The notes under the pieces are model-generated. The model ran no database searches. It was not told where the DNA came from and was given only the letters and a program-made list of their open reading frames with translations. A stretch of DNA of 64,000 nucleotides, taken from the NCBI GenBank assembly GCA_047967505.1, contig CM106541.1, one strand, 5' to 3'. Every line of letters starts with the position of its first letter. Position 1 is the first letter of the stretch. Source of the DNA: Dipteris shenzhenensis (lineage: Eukaryota; Polypodiophyta; Polypodiopsida; Gleicheniales). The translations under genes were made by a program, and so were the position numbers. Of this stretch, positions 56,700 through 64,000 are shown one piece after another.

Positions 56700-58410
56700 A
56701 TCCTATCCCAAGATGGTGTTGTCATAGGACCACACACATCACTCGTATGAGCTTCAACTGTAATATATCCATCTCTTGGAAGGCATTCCTATGCATCTTT
56801 CCCAATAGGTACCCTTCACGGACATGTCTACAAGAAGTCTCCAAAGAAGGCATATTCTGTACCATCCCATGTCTCTACAATAACTATAAACTGCCATATT
56901 CACATGGCCATATCTTGCATGCCATAATTCCACGTTTTTCATTGTTAAAGTATTTGTGCTACACATGCATTTAGCATGTTTTTTGTCCAGCTGGTACAAA
57001 CTCTGATTTAAAATGCTTGTAGTGACTATCTGATAGCCCTATTCTTTGTCATGACAATGTAGTTATCATCCTCAAAATGAAAACAAAATCTCCTCCCAAA
57101 GAGGTTCAAACTAACAAAAAAAATTTTCTTAATCTCTAGTACATAAAGGAATAAATTTGTCCCATCAACTAATGATATCAAAATCCTTCCCAGCTCCCTT
57201 CATAGGGTATTAAGAATACTGGGCACAAAGCACTCTCTTACCAACTAGAGCAGGCTGTAAATAAGCAAATAAATTCTTCCTTTAAGTGATGTGCCTAGAA
57301 GCCCCAATATCAAAATACTAAAAAAACTGCAGCTGAAGAATCACTCACACTGATTGAGATAATCTCATGGTTAATGACCCTTTAAAGGGCCAATCATCAG
57401 CCACAAAGTTTGTTGAAGCAAAACCCTTGTTTGCATGTGATGCATTGGAATCTAAAATTGTCATACCAGCTTCCTTAAGTTTTCTATTCTTTCTCCAACC
57501 TTTTCTTGCACTCATTGATTCGGCATCCAAGCTTCTTATAATGATGGCACTTAACCTTCTTTTTATAAAGGCTAACCTGCATTATTTAATTTTTTCTTTG
57601 ATGGCTGAGAGCTGAATCATTCTTGGACTGAGAGCCGACAAAATGATTCATGTTCTTGCCCTTTGCCAACAAGGCTGATGGCAATCGTGCACATCAACAA
57701 ACATGTTCTTCCTCGTTTGTTCTTCCTGCAATAACAACCCCACTAGTTTCTAGAAAGTAAGTGGAATTGCATACTCCTCATGGACAGATTTAGATAAGTG
57801 TGAGAAGACAAGTAAGACTCTAACAATGAGTTTGTTTAGAGTAGTGGACATAAGACAATTGTCACATATTACCTCATCAGAATAAAGCACAACTGTTCTC
57901 TAAGAAATAGATCTAAGTCAATTAATTTGATATTGAATCACTTTTGTGCATCCTGACACTTTCAAGCTATCTTTTCAAATAAGAAACCCTGGCCTCATTT
58001 TTTGCATGATACATATTCTCCAAAGTATCCCAAGCTTGGTAGGAAGTCTTGCAGGAATGAATATGAGGTATAAGAAACATTTTGACAAACAAGGCAATGA
58101 GAGACATAGCTTGGTCATCTCTGGCATTCCATCTCCTCTAATCCTAAGTAAAAGTAGTTAAGTGTAGCTGGCTGTTCCGAAACTTGTTGCCTACTACGTT
58201 GATTACCTCCTTGCTAAGGTATAGCAAGAGCAATAACTGCATTTTTTGTGGGTGGACCTCATCACCTATGACAAAACCCCAAAGACTCATTGCAACTAAA
58301 CAGATCCTTCACCATGAAACTCCATAGGGAATAATTGGTGCCATCCAATTTATCCTACTGGTCCAAAACCCCGAACACATCTCCTAGATTCTGATTCTGC
58401 ATTTGAGCCA
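56700..58410 (-). pseudogene. Copia gag to integrase N-terminus (minus strand)
   Basis: Minus-strand reading starts near 58405 with MAQMQNQNLGDVFGVLDQ, a TAG and DKLDGTNYSLWSFMVK, the copia gag N-terminus. It is closely similar in style to the gag at 12380. Decayed gag follows. Near 56950 comes the GAG-pre-integrase motif LWHARYGHVNM and finally EAHTSDVCGPMTTPSWD (near 56730), the first catalytic Asp region of integrase. It ends at the junction with the oppositely oriented integrase core. RT and RNase H are not seen downstream, so the element is truncated as well as rearranged. Confidence 0.7.
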
Positions 58411-59045
58411 TCTCAAATGTATGCACAAGTCACTGCCTCAAAACTTCATGTGCTATGAATGGTATTGCACCAACAAAATCAAACTGCCCTAATAGCCAAT
58501 GCTTGGCTGAACAATGCACGACCTCACCTGAAGTCTGATGTATCTTAAAAGAAAAATCCCCTTGGCACAGTGACCAACAAAGTGAGCAATGGAGAACAAA
58601 TGAACTGAACCAAACTTTAGGCAAATGCACCCCTCTCAGTAAAGCTTCACAGACTAAGAACAGATTTTATTCAACCTTGTTGTGGCTGAAACAGGGAAAT
58701 CAGAACTCTATGAGCACAAAAGGTACGAGAGGAGGCACAAACAAAACTAGTCGAGTTGTTTCTGAACTGGAATAGAGAAGACAGTCCTGCTTTTGACCTC
58801 CAAACTGAGGTAAATGCTCAAAAATAGAATCGAAGGTAGCAGCTCCCAAAACCTCCCAAAAATGGGTCGATCGGTCGTAGAATAGTTCCAATAGCTTGAA
58901 AACCAGCCAAAAATCACCAAAACCAATTGCAGCCTGTTAAACGACGAGTACAACGGCGCATTTTGTAATGACGGTGGGAAAAAGAAGGATTTTAAGGGGG
59001 AAATAGATGGGAGAATAGTAGGGGAAATGTGGGAACTGTGGGGGA
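58411..59045. other. Copia leader and undefined sequence
   Basis: This is upstream of the copia gag (minus) and upstream of the gypsy promoter region (plus). A minus-strand frame (59094-58747) is Ser/Phe-rich without family signature. No LTR pair or primer site for the copia element is recognised. Confidence 0.35.
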
Positions 59046-59054
59046 CTATATAAG
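59046..59054 (+). promoter_or_regulatory. TATA box candidate of the gypsy 5' LTR
   Basis: ctatataag lies about 220 bp upstream of the primer-binding site, a reasonable place for the LTR promoter. The pyrimidine-rich stretch 59100-59275 would then be R/U5. Confidence 0.45.
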
Positions 59055-59275
59055 TCAACCCAAAAGGATTGTAAGGTACTTTTTGATGTGACATCTAATC
59101 CTATCTACTCTCCCTCCTGCTACCTGCTGCCTACGCTCACACTCTCTCTCTCTCCCTCTCTCTATTCCCTCTGACTTCTCTCTCTTCCTTTCTCCTTCCC
59201 CTTCTCCTCTCTTTCCTCCCTTCCTTTTGCTACTCTCTCCCCATCTCCAAATCTGCCCCTTCCCCCTTCTCTACA
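59055..59275 (+). repeat. 3' part of the gypsy 5' LTR (R/U5), pyrimidine-rich
   Basis: A CT-rich stretch ends in ttctctaca just before the Met-tRNA primer site. The LTR start cannot be placed because the second LTR is outside the window. Confidence 0.5.
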
Positions 59276-59276
59276 T

Positions 59277-59289
59277 TGGTATCAGAGCC
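59277..59289 (+). promoter_or_regulatory. Primer-binding site, initiator Met tRNA (gypsy element)
   Basis: TGGTATCAGAGCC, the standard plant LTR-retrotransposon site, one base after the presumed LTR end. Confidence 0.9.
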
Positions 59290-60181
59290 CAAGCTCTTGG
59301 CACCTGACCCTCACTGAGTCTTGCTATCAATCATGGTTTGCTAGCGCTTCAGGCTGAGGGGAACTACTAGCACGTCGTCGGCCAAGCTACGTCAAGGAAA
59401 TCGTCAAGGAAACAAGCGTGGGCTGCCAGCAAACAAACAGTACGGACGTGCGCCATCAACGAGTCCTTGTGCGCCATCAACGACATGCCTGATTACGTTG
59501 CTGCCCAGCAGCCTGCGTTGCAAGTTTGAGCCTCAACAGTCTGTGTAGTTCCAGCTCCCCGTCGTCGCCCCGCTGTTTTTCCTTCCCTTAGCCAGCCACG
59601 CCATGCCTGCCACACCCCGCCCCGCTCCGTTGCTGTAACGCCCCTTCTCTACTCGCTCCGTCGCTACTCCAGCTCCCCCTTCCCTACCCGCGTTGCTGTC
59701 ACCGTCACCATCTTGGTGCCCACGTCGCGCTCGTGCCTTCTCCGCCCGTGTCGTTGACGGCGCCTTTCGTCGGCGCTGCGTTGCTGCAACCTTAGCAGTT
59801 GCTAAGGTTCAGCTAGTTGGGGTTTAGGTTGGGTTAGTTCTAGCTACTTGGGTTTGGTTGGTTAGGTTAGTTTAGGTCTGGTTAGGTCTAGTTAGGTTAG
59901 TGATTGGATAAGGTTGGGTTTAGTCAGTTTGGTTTAGTTGAGACTACCCTAGGTGTCTTAGTTGTCTTAAGCTCCCAAAAAATAAAAAAATAAAAAACTC
60001 CTACAGCCCTATTCTGGGCCTTTTTAAGCCACCTTCGTAGCTCATTTTGAGCCCCGTTTCCAGCCTCTTCACCGAGCTTTCTTCGAACCTCTTCAACGAC
60101 TGCATTTGAGCCTCTTTACTGACACCTCTCGAGCCTCTACATCGAGCCTTCGACACTTGTCACATTTTTCTCGTGTCACTC
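59290..60181 (+). other. Gypsy leader with ggttagg-type repeats
   Basis: A 0.9-kb leader precedes gag. 59500-59790 is GC-rich and 59810-59945 has irregular gttaggtta/gggtttagt motifs. 60015-60160 repeats a gagcctc(t)t(c/t)a phrase about every 25-30 bp. No upstream ORF is convincing. Confidence 0.55.
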
Positions 60182-63100
60182 ATGGCACCCAAACGTGCAC
60201 CCCGGTCGGATGAGTCATCTCAGCACGGTGACGATGTTGCTCAGCAGGAGCAGATGCCGGTCCCCGAGGGTGCATCTCCTTCACAGCCAGTTTCTACTAT
60301 GCCTACCGACACACAGTTTCTAGATGCATTGGCCTCGATGCTTCAGGGGGCTTTTCAGCAGATGGGTTAGCAGTTGGGGCAGCAGCTCACCACTGCTATG
60401 GCTATGCACGATACAGCTATCACCCAGATGGGTAAGAACCTTGGGCAACAGATCACTACCGCCATTAGTATGCACGATAAGGGTAAGCAGCCCGCACCCC
60501 AGCACGGGGATCAGTCGGATAGCCAGGGTGATTTTCCTGACCCACACAGGGGATTTATGGCTGATGGCCGTCGCACTTATGATGTTGGTTCTATGCATGC
60601 ACCCCAGCATGGGGATTATGTTGATTTTGGTGATGCCTTGCCCGTGCCGCCGAGCACTTCTCTTATTGATTCCAGGCCTCCATTTGGCTCGCAGATTTCA
60701 TTGGCTGAGCCGTCCATTTTGGGCCGGCCCATTGGCACATTTTTGCCAACGGCGAGCATGCCTGGATTGGGTGTTGGGTTTCAGAGCAGTTGGGAGAGGG
60801 GCCAGTCCTCTTCTCAACCTTTTTCTATGCCACCCACCCACCGAGATGTTTATGGCAGGCAGACTCAGCAGGGATTGCCTGCTTCAATGACACCTTCTGT
60901 TAATACATTCAGTCAGACTCAGCCTGCGTATCAGGGAGGTAATGCTTTCAGTCAGACGCACTTTATGCATCAGGGGAGTGGTTCTCCTAACCAGCATGAT
61001 GCTGGAAGTGGGCAGCATGCAAACATGGATGATATGCTTTCAGATGCCTTACGCTCATATAGGGCTTTGCCTGAGGATGTTCGTAATGAGATGTCCTTTT
61101 CACAGTATGTGAGCTTCAAGCGTGAGTATGCTGGTAATCACTATAGGAATAACGCAGCCAAAGATGTGAAAGATAAAATCTCTGTGCATAAGTTTAAGGG
61201 TGACACTCGCACTCCCAATGAGTTGGAGGAGTGGCTCACGAAGCTTGAAGATTATTTCCGCTTCTACCCAAAGAATGATGAGGAGAGGATCATTTTTGCT
61301 GGCATGCATTTACAGGATTATGCACATACATGGTGGCGTTACATGCGAGAGTCACCTCAGAAGCCTACCACCTGGAAACAGTTCAAGGAGCTTATGGTCA
61401 CGACCTTCGTCTCGGCCCTGATCCTTGAACAGTACCTTGCTGAATTCTATGCACTGTCACAGACAGGTACGGTCCAGGAGTACTTGCAGCGTTTTTGGAG
61501 ACTTTCTTTGTTTGTACGGGATATTTCTGAGAAAGGGAAGTTGCTGCGTTTTATACAAGGCTTAGATCCCTCTCTAGCTGCTGATGTGAGAGCTCACAAT
61601 CCTCTAACCATTGAGCGAGCAGCCCAGCTTGCTGAGGTGTTTGAGCCAAAATATGCTGGCAAGTACAAGCATGTGTCACATAGCTTCTATGGTACTGCTT
61701 ATGATGCTGACAGGAAGACAAATTCTGCTGATTGGATTGATAAGAAACCAGCAGCTGCTTCCTTCCCACGATATCCAACGGTTTTTGGAAGTAAGATGCC
61801 ATATGCAAAGCCATACAGGCCCATGGATGCAAAGACAGGTGTCAAACCCAGCGCTGGTTTTGGCAAATCAGAAGTTAAACAACATTCCAGAGCCATAATG
61901 GATAGTAGGAAGAAGGCAAATTTATGCTTTAGGTGTGGAGAGAAATGGACACCTGAGCACCGAGATGTGTGCAAAATGAAGAATGTCAGCTCAGCCAAAC
62001 TCAGCATGATAATTGAATTATCTGATGATGATGAAGTGGCTGATGTAGCAGACCCCCATGATGTCTCTCATGAGGAATTGACAGGAGTTCATGATGTAGA
62101 TGAGTCTCCTAACACAGATGCCACAAAGGGGACTGTTTTTCCTTTTGATCCGGGTGGGGCTATTGAGCAAACCACTCATGTGATGCATGAGATTGATATT
62201 CAGCCTACATCTAGCAGGAAAGGCCGTAAGCCAACACTCTCTGTGTTGGAGCATCAACCTACAATGCCTTTTCCTGTCAGAGGTGATGCTAATGGTAATG
62301 TTCCTGTGGATGATGAACAGATTTATTGGGATGCCCAGCCTACACTGTATACCATCTCACTACATGCCTTGATGGGTGCGAAAAGTGCTGACACAATCAG
62401 GTTGAAGGGAATGATTAATGGCAGATCTGTCCATGTATTGGTAGACAGTGGTAGCACTCACAGTTTCATTAATTGTAGAACATTGCAAAGATTGGGATTA
62501 GTTGCTACAGAGATAGACCATGGTCTGAAAGTGGAGATCGCGAATGGACAGCACATGATCAGCAGACATTGTTGCCAGGATGCCAGGATCAAGTTTTCTG
62601 ATCATTATGAGTTTGCAGGTGATCTTTTGGCATTGGATATGGGACCCATAGATGCTGTCCTGGGTTGTGATTGGCTGAAATCCCTGGGGAAAATCAGTAT
62701 AGATTTGAATGCTTTATCTCTTGAGTTTTGCCACAAAGGTAGAACTGTTACATTGCAGGGCATTGTGAATCAGAAATTGCAGGTCATTTCAGCAAGGCAG
62801 CTAGCTAGGGAGCTCAAGAACGAAAGTGCCATTTATGCATTGAATGTCTCTGTACCTCAGGAGGGTGGTATTCCCCATGTGGATAATTGTGAAATGCAGA
62901 AATTGCTCTTAGAATTTGGGGATGTGTTTGCTGATATGCCATCTCAGTTGCCCCCAAAAAGAGATGTTGATCATGCCATAGTCCTGGAACATGGTAGTAA
63001 ACCAATAAACAAGGCCCCGTACCGACTCTCTAAGGTTGAACGGGAAGAAGTGGCAACACAGGTGCGAGATTTGCTTGAGAAAAACTTCATTGCTCATAGC

Positions 63101-64000
63101 ACCTCGCCATTTGCATCTCCAGTACTCCTGGTGAAAAAGAAGGATGGCTCTTTTCGTATGTGCATTGATTACAGAGAATTGAATAAGACCACCATTAAGA
63201 ACAGGTTTCCTATTCCCAGGATTGATGACCTGCTGGATGAACTCAAGGGTGCTCAGTATTTCACGAAGATTGATTTGAGGTCAGGTTACCATCAGATCAG
63301 GATGAAAGAGGGTGATGAGCATAAGACTGCCTTTCGTACAGAAAGAGGATTATATGAGTTCAAGGTGATGCCTTTTGGTTTGACTAATGCACCAGCCACC
63401 TTCCAGGCACTCATGAACAAGATCTTACACCACCTTCTTTTCAAATGTGTGCTGGTATTTTTCAATGACATTCTCATTTATAGTAAGGATGCACAGGAAC
63501 ACATTGACCATGTCCGACAAGTGCTAGAAATCTTGAGAATGCATCAGCTTTATGCCAAGGCCAGCAAGTGCACATTTATGGCAGAGGAGGTTGAATATCT
63601 TGGTCATGTTGTAAGCAGGCACGGAATCAGGGTAGACCCAGCTAAGGTGAAATGCATTAAGGAGTGGCCGCAGCCACAAAATACCACACAGCTCAGAGGT
63701 TTCTTGGGTCTTGCTTCTTTTTACAAGAGATTCATTAGGCACTTCGCCAAAAGGGCTGCCCCTCTCACTGATTTGCTGAAAAAGGATGCCTTCCAATGGT
63801 CAGAAGCAGCACAACTCAGCTTTGATAGCCTCAAGAATGCCCTTAGCAATGCACCTGTATTGGTGTGCCCTGATTTCTCACGGTCTTTCATTATTGAGAC
63901 GGATGCCAGTGGCAAAGGTTTAGGGGCTGTCCTAAAACAAGAGCACGGTGTGATTGCTTTTGAGAGCAGGAAGTTTAATGCCAGAGAAATGAATTATCAT
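60182..64000 (+). pseudogene. Gypsy gag-pol polyprotein (partial at window end; TAG in gag, RT active-site Asp lost)
   Basis: The frame starts at ATG 60182 (MAPKRAPRSDES) and is open to 64000 except for a TAG at 60368-60370. After a Gln/Met/Gly-rich N-terminus with a repeated MG-x-x-LGQQ-TTA unit, the gag core appears near 61195-61600 ([38 protein letters not shown]). A degenerate knuckle [16 protein letters not shown] lies near 61930. Protease has [12 protein letters not shown] (near 62440) and VLGCDWL (near 62660). RT spans about 63000-63560: [44 protein letters not shown]. The catalytic motif is FFNDILIYS instead of the family's Y/F-x-D-D. RNase H begins with [16 protein letters not shown] (63890). 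The lost Asp (GAT to AAT) and the TAG make this copy inactive. Confidence 0.9.

Larger units (their letters stand above)
59277..64000 (+). mobile_element. Ty3/gypsy LTR retrotransposon, 5' part (continues past the window)
   Basis: Primer site, leader and a single long gag-pol frame (60182 to the window end) are all in plus orientation. Domains seen in order are gag, zinc knuckle, protease, RT and the start of RNase H. The integrase, any chromodomain and the 3' LTR are beyond 64000. This is the best-preserved autonomous-type element here. Confidence 0.9.

Noticed and set aside
59800-59950. gttaggtta/gggtttagt motifs resembling plant telomere repeat
   Set aside because: The units are irregular, no run of exact TTTAGGG exists, and the stretch lies inside the leader of a gypsy element.

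Overview
The window reads as nuclear DNA of a land plant with a large, transposon-rich genome. The evidence is plant-type Ty1/copia and Ty3/gypsy elements primed by initiator-Met tRNA, a DUF659-type hAT transposase, LINEs with a plant-style ORF1 and zf-RVT C-terminus, dense (GA)n/(TA)n microsatellites, and no bacterial gene organisation. A seed-free plant such as a fern is a reasonable guess, but this is inference. I find no complete host gene. The only host-like coding trace is one short RRM-type terminal exon near 26.0 kb, with a broken exon-like stretch after it.

Layout. 1-8.83 kb: a LINE (family A, minus strand) with ORF1 and ORF2 joined by an ATGA stop-start overlap. Its ORF1 is split by a 2.2-kb gag-only LTR element (6262-8460, TSD ggaac). 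8.88-10.98 kb: G-rich minisatellites and pieces of a second LINE family (B). 11.64-15.18 kb: a copia element (plus strand) whose reverse-transcriptase block lies inverted inside it. 15.54-23.4 kb: a second LINE-A copy (plus strand) split by a hAT-like element, which itself carries a second gag-only LTR element (16097-18772, TSD aatgt). 23.8-24.75 and 31.2-32.5 kb: two more LINE-B copies. 25-31 kb: AT-rich DNA with the RRM-like exon, tandem duplications, a MITE (29719-29969) and a decayed gypsy protease. 32.5-33.2 kb: a microsatellite block. 33.66-34.56 kb: a non-autonomous hAT-like element with an 8-bp TSD. 35-43.9 kb: eroded copia and gypsy remnants, a duplicated (GA)n module and a 30-bp minisatellite.

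44.04-51.11 kb is a well-delimited 7.1-kb LTR element (TSD ctatt) that carries gypsy-type gag but no pol. 51.1-55.0 kb holds decayed, coiled-coil-like coding sequence of unknown origin. 55.7-58.4 kb holds a gypsy integrase fragment and a copia element with a second internal inversion. 59.0-64.0 kb is the 5' part of a Ty3/gypsy element whose gag-pol frame runs off the window edge. It has one TAG in gag and a lost catalytic Asp in the reverse transcriptase.

The region therefore works as a nested-transposon archive. Autonomous families (LINE-A, LINE-B, copia, gypsy, hAT) are all broken here, while three short or pol-less LTR elements keep clean LTRs and target-site duplications and must have been moved by proteins made elsewhere. 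The strongest leads are the gag-only family (two copies), the 7-kb pol-less element, the two internal inversions, the two terminal-inverted-repeat elements and the LINE ORF1/ORF2 overlap. All calls come from reading translations and repeats by eye; no database search was made.
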